Shown one piece after another: positions 1 to 10,862 of a stretch of 64,000 nucleotides of DNA. The notes below the pieces were generated by a model. It saw only the letters and a list, made by a program, of their open reading frames with translations, searched no databases and had not been told where the DNA came from. Position 1 is the first letter of the stretch. Each line of letters starts with the position of its first letter. The position numbers and the translations under genes were made by a program. Source of the stretch: Bidens hawaiensis (taxonomy: Eukaryota > Streptophyta > Magnoliopsida > Asterales > Asteraceae); contig JAIQDT010001952.1 in NCBI GenBank assembly GCA_021521415.1, positions 1 through 64,000 of the forward strand, given 5' to 3'.

Positions 1-90
1 AGCGCGGATGGCTAGGGTGTGTGCGTTCAACTCTTTGAACCGGCCAGGGGCGCGAGTTCGAGTCCCCCCGGACGCGGTTTGGTCTTTTAT
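1..90 (+). other. tRNA-like patch with B-box match
   Basis: The first 90 bases are GC-rich, unlike the AT-rich DNA that follows. They hold AGTTCGAGTCC near position 55, one mismatch from the pol III B-box consensus, and TGGCTAGGGTG near position 9, weakly A-box-like. I could not fold a convincing acceptor stem or T-stem, so this is not called a tRNA gene. A SINE head or chance resemblance are the alternatives; the sequence is cut by the window edge. Confidence 0.2.
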
Positions 91-1429
91 TTTAGTTTCT
101 TTTGTTATAAATAATATTTAATATAAAATACACGTTATTTTACTAAACCGACCTCATTATGGTAGCGTGTGTTAGCAATTAATCTCGCGTACTAGTTTTC
201 TTATATATATATATATATAAATTATACATAATATATATGTACCATTCTTTAAACAAAAATTTGTAACAATCGTATTTTATACATATTAATCATATTTATA
301 AATATTAGAATTTCATTAAATAGAATGATAAATATATATTTTAAACGGTTGTCTTAAATTAATTAATATATTACAAGTTATATTTATATATATACGCAAT
401 TATAATTGTATTATATTTAATTTAAATATTATTTAAATAATCATATAATTATTCAAACTCGTGTTTATTTATATTTAAGCTAATATAATAATGTTATCGC
501 AATATCAGTCATATTAGAAAGGCAACGATCAATTAATAAACTTTCGAATCCCAAACATAATTCAATTCCCATCAAATCTTAATTTATTAAAATCATGTTA
601 CATCCTTATAATTAATCTTATTACCATTATTAAACTAAGAATCCTTGACGGTATATATCCTGAAGGGTTCACCTCTCTCACTTCATCACTTATATTTCGT
701 TCATTCGATCAGGTGAGTAATCACTCCCCCTTTTAACTCATTTTTAAACCGTTTTGGGGACTTATGCGTATTTACAATATTTATCTATAATCTAGTATTC
801 AAAACGCAACTTTTTAATCCTTGTGTGTATATCAGTTTATGCATAACTTGCTATTTAGTTACTTTCTTTATTTGAACCGCATTCGGAGAGGTCCAACATA
901 TTCTCAGTCTAGTATGAGCATACGACCGTCGTAGTGGCCGGCGTCCGACGCATTGATAATGGTTTCATCGACACCTCATTTTTGGTAACCAATGCCCATT
1001 CGCATGGCAACGGTTTAGCCCTTTCTTTATGTTTGATTGTTTGTGTATGTGCTATAGTTTAACTGTTTATCTCATAGGAATAGTTTGCATCTTTCTTTTA
1101 TATATTATATATACTATTACTGTTGTGTCTTAAACTGGTGTTCTACTCACTCAACATGTGTTGTTGACCAAAAATATATTTTATACGCATTTGCAGGTTA
1201 TCAGCTTGGTTGTTTAGCAAGATGAAGATCACGTAGAGATGCTTTTTAGGATACAAATTTAATTAATCATTTTTGTAATTTCGTTATACATGATGTACTT
1301 AACTGTAATTGTTTTATTTTAAATTATTAAATAGATATTGAAACTTAAAATGTTGTATGATAGTAACCATGTGAGCTGTGATAATCAGTTCGCGCCCCGG
1401 CATTTCCGCGTAGGTTGGGGTGTGACAGA
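91..1429 (+). mobile_element. Ty3/gypsy-type LTR, 3' portion
   Basis: AT-rich non-coding DNA ending in GGTTGGGGTGTGACA at 1429, a typical LTR terminus. The same kind of end (CCCCGGCAT, then GGGTGTGACA) occurs at 49803-49841, so the two are probably the same LTR family in the same orientation. A CAGGTGAGT-like motif near 711 and a matching GCAGGTTATC near 1193 also have counterparts at 49190 and 49618. No coding capacity. The left boundary and any target duplication lie outside the window or are not visible. Confidence 0.5.
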
Positions 1430-2529
1430 TACCATCAACAATTATCTTATTTTCATTTCATATTGCATAATTCGTATACATACTTTATTGAATATCACCA
1501 TATCCTTAGTGATGCTTAGGATTTACATCATTAAGATGTTAACTTTTAAGCAATGAATCATCTTAGGAAACTCCAAGGAGTTCCACATGTATTTCATTCA
1601 TCACCATAGGCAAGAATAACAATGTGCTTGAATTTGAATTTATATATTGCATTCATATCGTTCTCGACAACTTTATATGATTTTGGAAACTTATATCCTT
1701 TGGAGATTTCATATAAATTTCATTTTAAATATATATTAGGCACATATCAAATTTCTTTTGTATCACTAGATTAATCTTGTTGCATCTACCATTGAAGAAT
1801 AAGTCTCCTCAAAATTTATTATGGGTTTTTCAGACAATACTTTTTGCCACCATTTGTGCCTTATATTTCATAATGTCACATTTCTCATTATGCTTCTGCA
1901 CAAAGGCTCATTTGTATCTAACGTATTTTACAACCGTTAGTTATAGGGACCAATTGCCCAAAACTTCTAGATTCGTGAGAGATGTAATTTTTTTGCCTCA
2001 CTTGTGTCTTTTTCTTTTTATTCATTTCAAATTTCATTTATCAGCATAACTTAATTCTTGATCCTCATCTTTTCCATTACTTCAAGCACTATACAAAATT
2101 ATCAACGACGTCGTTTTTCTGTCGATTCCACATATTTTCAGACATGATATAATATATTGATATCTCTTTATTCAGGTGCCTTAGATTCTTCTGGAACCAT
2201 CATGTCTATGTCTCTTCGGGATACCCTTTTATTGTACCTCGACTTAACCATTTTCCACCTGCTCCATTTTTGAGGATTTTTATAATGGGAACCGAATCGT
2301 CTACCATGCTTCAGGCATGCCATAGACTTATCACCAATATATTGTTGTCCTTCAGGGACACTAATCTTAATCGGAGCACTAGCAGTTAGTATATGCAACA
2401 TAGCTTGTCACTTTGTGTAGGTCAGTAAATGCGTCTAGTAATTTATACATATATTCTTATAAATAAATTATCTTCTGAACTTCTGGCTCACAATTTTTTT
2501 CTTGAGGATCAATATGACATAATGATAAT
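1430..2529 (-). pseudogene. pol: decayed Ty1/copia pol (integrase C-terminus to RT)
   Basis: Read on the minus strand from 2529 downwards, a broken frame resembles the integrase-RT linker of plant copia elements: CHIDPQEKNCEPEVQKIIYL at about 2520-2455, then KHGRRFGSHYKNPQ at about 2310-2265 (the K-R-G-R-P-x-G-S-K-D-K-N-P-R type motif). Near 1950-1830 an RT N-terminal pattern (YKWAFVQKHNEKCDIMKYKA) survives. Many stops and shifts make it a fossil. Its upstream end continues at 12819-12940 once element A is removed, and the reading frame is continuous across the excised insertion. Confidence 0.65.
2525..2529. repeat. target-site duplication of element A (left copy)
   Basis: ATAAT abuts the outer end of the left LTR and recurs at 12814-12818 beyond the right LTR. 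Removing the element and one copy restores an uninterrupted copia reading frame, which confirms the duplication. Confidence 0.75.
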
Positions 2530-3824
2530 TGATGTGCGTGTGCGCGGCTTGTATAAAATATGATGGATGGAATGAAATGATTTAGCTTTTGCACAAGATC
2601 GTGTTTTAAATTTATAAAAGTGATTTCTACAAAGACTAAACACACACAAAATAGGCACGTGTACCTATCGTATATGTAGAATAGTATTGGTAAGAACCAA
2701 GTATCGATCCGTGGACACAAATGTTTCTAATAATAAATCATTGTTTTACATTAATCGGAGGTTTTAATCATTTTGGGGTTAATTTTTGAACTTTTTATAA
2801 AATATAAATACTTATATATATAATATATAGGTGACCAAGATGAGAGATTCTAAACGAGTTGTTCAATTATGCGAAGGTTACCATCTAAGATCAAGAATCC
2901 ACTCCATTTTAGCATTGATAATTGATATATAAACATGTGCTAGACTTGCTGTAATAATATATGATAGATAGCTCCTTAAGCCTTAAGTGAGCATCTTTGG
3001 CACGAAGGAGGTAGCATGCGCATTTTAAAGTCCATCCTTTCTTAATGTCATGCCACCTCAATAATGTCAATTTAAGTTGGCAAGTAGTTTCGTAAAGTAG
3101 AAAGATTAGGATTGACTTCGATTTCTCAAATACCAATTCTAACAACTTCGGGTGGTTGTAGTTAACTCACACAACCTCCCCTTGGTTGATTTATGTAGGT
3201 TATAATTACACATTCCATTAATATATGACTTCTTTAACTAATTTGATATCCTAAGCAAAGCCATTTTCGGATTACCAAGGTTTAGAGAAATACATCATAA
3301 CTTATATCTCATCATTTTTAAGTACAATATAAAGATCCATGTTTTGATAATGTATCAAAATATTTCTATTTTTAAAGAACATGAATCGATCATGAACGAT
3401 TGCCAATGGGATTGACAACCACCAACTTTGAATTAGTGATTTAAGATGGTGAAACATTTCTCATCAAAAGATAATTGTAATATAACCAAGTACTTATGTT
3501 TTATATAATCATCAAGGAAAACAAAGCTTCTTCATAGATTTTAGATGGTAAAAGGAGTTTAGCTCATAATGAGCATGATGATAAACATTAATATGAATGA
3601 TGATAACAAATACATGATTAACCTTGGAACAATCTAACCAAATGTAGATGAATCTTCCTTCTTAATGATGGTAATAATGGTTGAGGATGATGGTTGATGG
3701 TGATGACCTCTAAGCCTTCAAACTCTTCACTAAATCTTCTATGTGAGTGTTAGTGTGTGTTTTTATAAGAGAAAAACGGATAAAATTCTTTTCAAGGCAC
3801 ACCAAATGAGTGTAACATGAGCCA

Positions 3825-3834
3825 CTATTTATAG
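3825..3834 (-). promoter_or_regulatory. TATA box of element A 3' LTR
   Basis: The minus strand reads CTATAAATAG, a strong plant TATA box. The copy in the other LTR is at 12178-12187. It lies directly downstream, in transcription order, of the palindrome array. Confidence 0.65.
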
Positions 3835-3849
3835 GCAATCTGGAGTGAG

Positions 3850-4245
3850 AAGCATGGCCCCTTGCTTTCGTAGGCACGCCCTCGTGCTTTTTAGTGACAT
3901 GTGCTAATTATTTTTGTCGTTTCTAGAAGGTAGGCACGGCCTCGTGCTTCCTGAGGCACGCCCCCATGCTTTTTAGTGACATGTGCTATTTCTTTTTGTC
4001 GTTTCTGAGAGGTAAGAACGGCCCCGTGCTTCCAAAAGCACGACCCCGTGTCCAGCTATTCACTATTTTGTCTTTTCTGAAAAGTGACCAGAAGCACGGC
4101 CCCGTGCTTCCAAAAGCACAGCCTCGTGTTTCCTAAAAGCATAGCCCCGTGTTTCTAAAAACACAGCCCCATGTTTCCTGAAAGCACAACCCCATGTTTC
4201 CTGAAGCACAACCCCATGTTTCCTGAAGCATAGCCCCATGTTTTG
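3850..4245. repeat. palindromic GC-rich word array in LTR U3
   Basis: A degenerate array of the self-complementary word GAAGCACGGCCCCGTGCTTC and decayed forms, spaced about 20-60 bases apart. The counterpart array in the other LTR is at 12205-12640. The units nearest the LTR start have mostly lost CpG (GCATAGCCCCATG, GCACAACCCCATG), as expected of old methylated repeats. Spurious ORFs of about 60-100 codons run through it. Confidence 0.8.
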
Positions 4246-4438
4246 CTGTTTTCTTTGGTTTTTCTTTGTTTTTTCGTTCGTTTCTTCGTTTGAGGCTTTG
4301 ATTCACCTGAAAATACATTTTAACATGATAAGTAGTTATTTTAACTATATTATACGATAGAAGTTGCGGTTTTTAGAGATTATTTGATGCTAAAAAGATG
4401 TATATTTTTATATACATCAAACATCCCCACACTTGAAC

Positions 4439-4458
4439 CTTGCTTGTCCTCAAGCAAG
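4439..4458 (-). promoter_or_regulatory. PPT-proximal AGGA-loop hairpin of element A
   Basis: In sense (minus) orientation: stem CTTGCTTG, loop AGGA, stem CAAGCAAG, perfectly paired. It is followed by GTTCAAGTGTGGGGATGTT and then the 3' LTR. Its twin lies 1.38 kb upstream with a different stem sequence and the same loop. Likely an RNA or DNA structural signal near the polypurine tract; the function is inferred only. Confidence 0.65.
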
Positions 4459-5840
4459 CTTCTTATAAATATTCTCTAAAAATAGAAAGTTAGGACCATA
4501 GCTTAAACATCCCCAAAAGAGTTCCAAGAAAATGGGAACAAAATAACCAACCTTAAATCATAGGAATATATGTAGTGATATATAAAAAGGTTATTTTGTT
4601 TTTATGAGTTTCCGTTTATGCAAAACGTCACGTTATCACAATGTTCACCCACACTCGGTTTTATATCTGATCATACCTGTGATGTATGTATGTGAACACT
4701 CTTAGTCAAAATGCAACCTGTGAAAAATAAGCTTGTAGAAATTTCAAATCTCCACCTTGGTGAAGGGTTGCATAGATTAGAAGATAATATAGGTTGGTTT
4801 TGTGTGAGTAGGGATTTGGTATTTTGTGGTGGTTCAAGTGTTTAGGTTAATGAGGATGGTAAATACAACTTCTGCTGCATGTCGGAGGAGTAATAAGATG
4901 TCTTCAACGGTTAGCTCCATCCAGTTTTGTCAAGACCAGTTTTGTTGAGGATGTGGATAAGTTCTTCCTCAATCCTGCTCTGAACATAACTCCCAACTTT
5001 AATGGATCGTTCGGCTTTGAGCCTAATAGCCCCAACATCATTAGTTCGGTATATTCATGTGAGACTGAGTTTGACTTTTTCTACATGTTCATTCGTGGGA
5101 TCAGTTTCCGTATCCTAAGCATCGTTCATATATTTCCGTTCTTCTTTTCATTGCTCTTTTGGAAACTCCACAAAATGGTGGCCTTTTTTCATCTTGGCGC
5201 CACTTTTTCTTCACCTCATTGTTAAAGAGAAAGATTATCTCCCTAACTTCTGGAGGCAACCTAGGTTTTTGCGAAATGTATGCAACAAAGGAAATTGAAA
5301 TCGAAAGAATGCATTTCCAGTTCTTGGGTCTGCCGGTAAACGACCAGTGTTGTATTTTACCGGTGAGAGGGATAAAGTGGTATGGTAAGGTTTTGTAAGG
5401 TTTTTTGGTTTTGTGATTTGAAGAATGGTTTGATGGGAATGTGACAATATTACCTTCTTCCTTATACAACGCTTCGTGCGGTCTTGAAATGAATAATTGC
5501 GATAACTTCTAAATCACACGAAACATGTGACTCACTCAAAGCTTCCGAAAAATATTTATATGGCATGAGATTTATCTCACAGTAACGGAGGAATTGGGTA
5601 TAAACGCCATATTTTGCATAAATTTCCTCTCAGTATTACAAAACTTCTTTTTACTTTTTTCACTTTTAGTTTATAGTAGAATTTTTTAGTTGGTTATTTT
5701 GCAAAAAATTTTCTTTGATTTTTCTTTAGGTTTTGTTATAAAGCTAGTCTTTGTTTGCTACAAAAATTTTGTTATTAGAGAATCTTATAATTAGTTGAGC
5801 AAGTAATTGGTCAAGTAATTCCCCTCCCCACACTTGAATA

Positions 5841-5860
5841 TCACATTGTCCTCAATGTGA
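5841..5860 (-). promoter_or_regulatory. distal AGGA-loop hairpin of element A
   Basis: In sense orientation: stem TCACATTG, loop AGGA, stem CAATGTGA, perfectly paired, followed by TATTCAAGTGTGGGGAGGGG. Same architecture as 4439-4458 with a different but compensating stem. Confidence 0.65.
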
Positions 5861-6127
5861 AAAGATTCAAAAAAAGATTAAATAAGATTTATATGAAGTA
5901 TGGAGGGTAAAATGGAATGAAACGTCCCATCGGGTTAACAAAATTTCGACAGAGCGTCCCCAGTTTTTCGTCCGTTTTCCTGTAGTGTACCTAAGTAATA
6001 CAACTGCAAACAACTAACAAACATTCAAATCACAATTATTATATATTTATTTTTAATATTATTATTATTATTTATTTACAATGCCTAGTATAATCAGGAT
6101 CTTGGCCAGACCCTACTCCCAATATGT

Positions 6128-7640
6128 TCATCGGTTTTGGTGGAGGATTAGTACCTCTGAGACAGTCTCGAATGGTCCATCGATGTATGGTTTTAATTGA
6201 TGTCCATTAACTTTGAACTTGTGGCCGTCAGAATTTGAAATCTCAACTGTCCCGTAGTCAAAAACTGTTTCAACTATGTGTGGACCTGTCCAACGAGATT
6301 TCAACTTTCCTGGGAAAAGACGTAAACGTGTGTTGTATAACAATACATGATCGAAAACTTGAAATTTTTTGTTTCCTTTTAAATGGGCGTCGTGTAAACG
6401 TTTAGTCTTTTCTTGTAAGACCAGGAATTTTCATATGCCAGTGCTCTTAGTTCTTCTAGTTCATGAATTTGATCTATCTGGTTTTTATCGGCGGACATTA
6501 GATCAAAGTTCACTGCTCTGAGAGCCCAGTAAGCTTTAAGCTTTAGTTCTATGGGTAGATGACATGCTTTCCCATAAACAAGTTTGAAGGGTGTTGTTCC
6601 TATGGGAGTTTTGTAGGCTGTCCTAAGGGCCCACAAAGCGTCATCTAATTTTTCTGCCCAATTTTTGCGATTCATTCCTATGGTTCTTTCTAGGATCCTT
6701 TTAATTCCCCGATTCGATACTTCTACTTGCCCACTGGTTTGAGGGTGATAAGGTGTTGCTAAACGGTGGTGAACTCCATATCGTGCTAAGACTTTATCCA
6801 TTAAGGTATTACATAAGTGGGTACCTCTGTCGCTGATTAGGGCTTTTGCAGTATCGAATCATGAAAATAACTTTTTCAGAAATCGTACAACTACTCGAGC
6901 ATCGTTAGTGGGAAGAGCTTGTGCTTCTACCCATTTAGACATGTAGTCGACTGCTACAAGGATTTACTTATTTCCGAATGAGTTAGGAAATGGGCCCATG
7001 AAATCTATTCCCCATACATCAAAGACCTAACAAAATTGAATGCCTTTTTGATCCATCTCATTTTTGGCTGAGATGTTTCCGGCTCTTTGACAAGCATCGC
7101 ATGCTTGGATCAAAGCATGTGTGTCTTTATATATCGTGGGCCAGAAAATCCTGCATCAAACACTTTTCTGACCGTGGTGGCGGTACTGTGGTGTCCCCCA
7201 GAAGGTCCTTCATGGCAGTGTTTGAGAATATCTAAGGCTTCCTTTCCTGATACACACCTACAAACTGTCTGATCAACACCTATCCTAAACAAGTAAGGGT
7301 CTTCCCAGAAGTAGAACTTAAGGTCGAAGAAGAATTTCTTCCGCTGTTGATGAGTGAGCCCTTTCCTTAAGATTCTACATGCTAAATAGTTCGCGAAATT
7401 GGCAAACCAAGGACTTTCATCTTCCTCTTGCATGACTGCTTGGATATGCATGAGAACATCATGTGGAAAATTATCATTGATAATTTCCTCGTGGTGTCCT
7501 TTTGAAGCTGGGCATTCTAAGTGCGAAAGATGGTCTGCGGTTACATTTTCTGCTCCTTTTATGTCCTTAACTTCAATGTCGAATTCTTGGAGTAGTAGAA
7601 TCCATCGGATGAGTCTGGGTTTTGCATCTTGTTTGTTGAA
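6128..7640 (-). pseudogene. pol: element A integrase, broken
   Basis: Three open stretches survive. 7451-7110 holds the end of the RNase H linker and the zinc-binding part ([12 protein letters not shown]). 6801-6379 holds the C-terminal part of the catalytic core, including [19 protein letters not shown], where the third acidic residue (E) of the DDE triad sits. 6343-6128 holds the C-terminal LFPGKLKSRWTGPHIV motif. The core between 7110 and 6801 is readable but interrupted by stops. The ending is the plain GPY/F-like type without chromodomain. Confidence 0.8.
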
Positions 7641-7648
7641 GAGGTATC

Positions 7649-8245
7649 TTATGCGGCATGATCGGTGTATACTATGGTTTTGGAAAGAACTAGGTAGGAT
7701 CTAAATTTTTCAAAAGCAAAGACTACTGCTGGTAACTCTTTTTCCGTTGTGGTGTAATTTTCTTGTGCATCGTTAAGAGTTTTACTGGCATAGTAAATTG
7801 GGTGAAAGTGTTTTTCTTTGCGTTGTTCGAGTACGGCTCCAACTGCAAAGTCACTTGCATCGCACATGATCTCGAATGGAAGGGTCCAATCGGGTGTAGT
7901 CATGATTGGTGCGTTGACAAGTTTGTCTTTTAATATGTTGAATGATTCAACACATTCTTCAGAGAAGATGAATGGTGCGTCTTTCTCCAGAAGTTTGGTC
8001 ATAGGTCTAGAAATTTTGGAGAAGTCTTTTATGAAGCGGCGGTAGAAGCCCGCGTGTCCTAGAAAACTTCTAATGGCTCTGACAGAAGTTGGTGGTGGAA
8101 GTTTGGATATGGTTTCTAATTTGGCCCTATCAACTTCTAGTCTTGCTTGGGATATCTTGTGACCTAGAACGATGCCTTCTTTAACCATAAAATGGCATTT
8201 TTCCCAGTTGAGTACTAAGTTTACTTCTTCACACCTAGCCAACAT
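7649..8245 (-). CDS. pol: element A RT thumb and RNase H fragment
   Basis: 198 codons open on the minus strand. The N-terminal part has the RT connection motif ([19 protein letters not shown]) and the C-terminal part is gypsy RNase H, with the first catalytic aspartate in [13 protein letters not shown], then [20 protein letters not shown] and VYTDHAA. The frame then shifts, and the rest of the linker is read in another frame. It begins just after the damaged YxDD-type catalytic region near 8300, so it cannot be translated as part of one polyprotein. Confidence 0.85.
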   Translation of the reverse strand: MLARCEEVNLVLNWEKCHFMVKEGIVLGHKISQARLEVDRAKLETISKLPPPTSVRAIRSFLGHAGFYRRFIKDFSKISRPMTKLLEKDAPFIFSEECVESFNILKDKLVNAPIMTTPDWTLPFEIMCDASDFAVGAVLEQRKEKHFHPIYYASKTLNDAQENYTTTEKELPAVVFAFEKFRSYLVLSKTIVYTDHAA

Positions 8246-8250
8246 TTTGT

Positions 8251-8892
8251 CTAGGTTTTTCTGACAGTGATCGAAGGAGTCTGCAAAGACTGAGAAGTCG
8301 ACATGAAAACTTCCATAGAGTGTTCGATCATTTCATGAAAGATGGCCACCATGAAACGTTGGAAGGTGGCTGGAGCATTACATAATCCAAATGGCATTCT
8401 TCGGTAGGCGAAGGTTCCATACGGACATGTAAAGGTGGTTTTCTCCTGATCCTCAAGAGCGATGGGAATTTGAAAGTATTCGGAGAATCCATCAAGAAAA
8501 CAGTAGCACATTTTTCCAGATAATCGCTCAAGCATTTGGTCGATAAAAGGAAGTGGAAAATGATATTTTCTTGTGGCGTCATTAAGCTTTCGGTAGTCAA
8601 TGCAAACTCGCCAGCCTGTGATGGTTCTCATTGGTATCATCTCGTCTTTCTCGTTCACTACAACCGTCATTCCTCCCTTCTTGGGTACTACTTGAACTGG
8701 ACTTACCCAAGGTGAATCCGAGATTGGGTAGATTAATCCGGCATCAAGCAGTTTGATTACTTCCTTCTTCACCACATCTTGCATGTTGAGATTGAGACGT
8801 CTTTGATGTTGGACCACGGGTTTGTATTCTTCTTCCATGAGGATTTTGTGAGTACAAAAGGAAGGAATGATGCCCTTGATATCTATGATCAT
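8251..8892 (-). CDS. pol: element A reverse transcriptase fragment
   Basis: 213 codons of gypsy RT fingers and palm: the proline-rich entry (PYGTFAYRRMPFGLCNAPAT), CIDYRKLNDATRKYHFPLPF and SGKMCYCFLDGFSEYFQIPI, with FLDG matching motif A. The frame breaks right after MEVFM, exactly where the xxDD catalytic pair should follow: one base is lost and the aspartate codons are altered (near 8300-8310). Polymerase activity is therefore destroyed. Its start overlaps the protease frame by four bases through another frameshift. Confidence 0.85.
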   Translation of the reverse strand: MIIDIKGIIPSFCTHKILMEEEYKPVVQHQRRLNLNMQDVVKKEVIKLLDAGLIYPISDSPWVSPVQVVPKKGGMTVVVNEKDEMIPMRTITGWRVCIDYRKLNDATRKYHFPLPFIDQMLERLSGKMCYCFLDGFSEYFQIPIALEDQEKTTFTCPYGTFAYRRMPFGLCNAPATFQRFMVAIFHEMIEHSMEVFMSTSQSLQTPSITVRKT

Positions 8893-9779
8893 ACATGTGA
8901 TTGCCTTTTATGATTCTTAAGAACCTTAAGAAGTTCGTCTTTCTCTTCTTTAGAAAGGTGAGATGAAATAATTACTGGGAGTTGAGAGTCTTTTTCTAGA
9001 AAGGCGTATTCGAGATGGTTCGGTAGTTCTTTTAACTCTAAGGTTGGTGGTTCTTCGATTGATGGTTTTGATTTTTCGTTGCATTCGGTGGTCTCACATA
9101 CTACATCTGATCCTTCCTGATAGTTAGCATTGAGATTTCCATTTTCTAAAATGGGTATGGTGATGGTTTCGGTTAAGACTTGTGTTTCGAGTTGGTTAGT
9201 GATGGAGGAATCTTGCACGTAGCAACTCATGATAGAATCGATGATGTCGACACAATATAATGTATCATCGTGATGTTGCGGATATTGCATAGATTTTCCT
9301 ATGTCAAAAGTGATTGCCTCGTCATTGACCCTGAGAGTGAGTTTGCAGGTGCAAACATCAATAATAGCCTTTGCAATGGCTAAGAAGGGTCTTCCTAAAA
9401 TCAGAGGTACACTTTTGTCTTCCTCCATGTCTAGAATCACAAAATCTACTGGGAAAACAATCTTGTCAATTTTGACAAGCATGTTTTCAACAATGCCCCG
9501 AGGATATTTAATGGATCGGTCAGCTAACTGAATGCTCATGCATTTGGGCTTTGGTTCTCCTATCCCTAGTTTTGCAAAAACCGCATAAGACATTAAATTA
9601 ATACTAGCTCCTAGGTCAGCCAGGGCATTGCTAACAGACAAATTTCCTATGAGACAAGGGATAGTAAAACTCCCTGGATCGGTCATTTTTGGCGGCAGCT
9701 TGCTTTGAAGAACAACTGAACATTCTTTACTCAAGGTGACATACAATAGCTCCTCCAGCCTCCTTTTGTTGGTCAGCAC
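8889..9779 (-). CDS. pol: element A aspartic protease region
   Basis: 296 codons. The N-terminal part holds LTNKRRLEELLYVTLSKECS and KMTDPGSFTIPC, typical of Athila-type proteases, and ALADLGASINLMSYAVF contains the catalytic aspartate. LILGRPFLAIAKAIID is the second conserved protease patch. The acidic C-terminal half leads into the RT. It is separated from gag by a frameshift near 9780 and from RT by another near 8890. Role in the family: cleavage of the Gag-Pol polyprotein in the virus-like particle. Confidence 0.8.
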   Translation of the reverse strand: MLTNKRRLEELLYVTLSKECSVVLQSKLPPKMTDPGSFTIPCLIGNLSVSNALADLGASINLMSYAVFAKLGIGEPKPKCMSIQLADRSIKYPRGIVENMLVKIDKIVFPVDFVILDMEEDKSVPLILGRPFLAIAKAIIDVCTCKLTLRVNDEAITFDIGKSMQYPQHHDDTLYCVDIIDSIMSCYVQDSSITNQLETQVLTETITIPILENGNLNANYQEGSDVVCETTECNEKSKPSIEEPPTLELKELPNHLEYAFLEKDSQLPVIISSHLSKEEKDELLKVLKNHKRQSHV

Positions 9780-10564
9780 TTCTTTGTGAAACTTTGCATA
9801 GTTTGGCTTTTGAGTAATGGTTCGACGAAAGGGATGTTGATGTGGAGTTGTTTGAAGAGTTCTAAAAAATTCTCGTACTGAGCTTCCAATCTCTCCAGTT
9901 TCAGCTGTCCAGGGTATGGAATAGGTGGAACATAAGTTCGGACTGGTTCCTTAGGTTGTACGGTGCTTGTCGGGATTAGCCTTTCCCGCGTTTTCTCAGG
10001 GAATTCCTTCTCCATAACTGGTTCTGAAGTTGGTGAGGCAATAGTGGTTGTGCCACTTCTTAATGTAACAGCGTTGGCTGCTGCATTTGGGTTTGTTATT
10101 GTGTTGCTTGGAAGAGCGCCGGGTGGTCTTTCGGATAACTGTCGGGCAATTTGTCCGATTTGAGTTTCTCGATTCTGTAATGATGCTTATTGACTTTTGA
10201 GTTCGCCTTCATGTTTTAATAATACTCCGCTGATATCAACAGCTCTTGAGTCGGCTTTCTTTTCTGAATTTTCCACCATATGAATGGTGCTTGATTTGAT
10301 TTGAAAATTTTCGGTGATTTCGGGTGGAGCCACTCCATTGCCGTAGCCTTCAAGAGTTGGCTTGGCATATTGGCTCATGTTCGGCTCATTGTTCTGGGTC
10401 GCCATCATTTCTTCGGTTTAATTTTCTCCTAATGTGGTGGCGTCTACTGATTCGTCTTTGATTGCTTATGCGGTTTCTGCTGTCCGTTTACGTGCTCGTC
10501 GACTAAAGAGTCGTTCCGGTTCAGAAATTGGAGAAACAAGCTCAGGCTCAAAAGTAGAGGACAT
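9773..10564 (-). pseudogene. gag: element A gag, core deleted
   Basis: One frame runs from ATG at 10564 to 9773, interrupted by in-frame stops at about 10466, 10420 and 10187. The N-terminal piece has basic RRARKR and then YAKPTLEGYGNGVAPPEI and FQIKSSTIHMVEN, the start of plant gypsy Gag. It then jumps directly to the linker (NRETQIGQIARQLSERPPG, NAVTLRSG) that normally follows the zinc knuckle. The retrotrans_gag core and the CCHC knuckle are missing, so no capsid could be made. Confidence 0.75.
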
Positions 10565-10839
10565 ACATGGGACTATATCAAAATTAAACACTAAAGTAAA
10601 AGTTAGCTAAAGTTAGTCTAAGTTAAACTATAAGCTAGGCTAAGCTATTTTAAACTAAACTAAGGTCAAAATTAATTAAGCTAAAGTAAAGGTAAAATAA
10701 AGGTAAAAAGTAGGCTAGCCGTAAAATTATATATTTAAAAAAAAAAGATAAAGATAAAATAGAATAGAAGTTAACAATTTGTACAATTATAGATAATGAT
10801 TAAATTAAAACTTGGATCGTTCTTAGAAACGTACCGTGT

Positions 10840-10856
10840 CCTCGGCAACGGCGCCA
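10840..10856 (-). promoter_or_regulatory. primer-binding site, tRNA-Asp
   Basis: The minus strand reads TGGCGCCGTTGCCGAGG, complementary to the 3' end of plant tRNA-Asp(GTC) with one mismatch. It lies six bases (AGTTTT) after the LTR terminus ACATCA. Unlike element E, the match ends normally here: the next bases (ACACGGTACG) are not tRNA. Confidence 0.85.
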
Positions 10857-10862
10857 AAAACT

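Larger units (their letters stand above)
2530..4419 (-). repeat. element A 3' LTR
   Basis: About 1.89 kb, near-identical to 10863-12813. On the plus strand it starts TGATGTGCG and ends TACATCA, giving the terminal inverted repeat TGATGT/ACATCA. It contains a TATA box at 3825-3834 and, just upstream of that in transcription order, an array of GCACGG/CCGTGC palindromes (3850-4245). The preceding sense sequence GTGTGGGGATGTT is the likely polypurine tract. Confidence 0.85.
4420..6127 (-). other. element A 3' non-coding region
   Basis: This lies between the integrase frame and the 3' LTR. It carries two perfect 8-bp hairpins with the same loop (5841-5860 and 4439-4458), each followed in the sense direction by TTCAAGTGTGGGG. 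A minus-strand frame of 122 codons at 5101-5469 has no recognisable domain; Athila elements can carry an env-like ORF in this position, but I see no membrane segments or signal peptide and do not claim one. Confidence 0.6.

Noticed and set aside
1338..2049. Plus-strand ORFs of 72 and 90 codons
   Set aside because: They lie in an LTR end and opposite the decayed copia pol; hydrophobic AT-rich translations without motifs.
5101..5469. 122-codon ORF as an Athila env gene
   Set aside because: No membrane or signal features and a competing plus-strand frame; no support beyond position.
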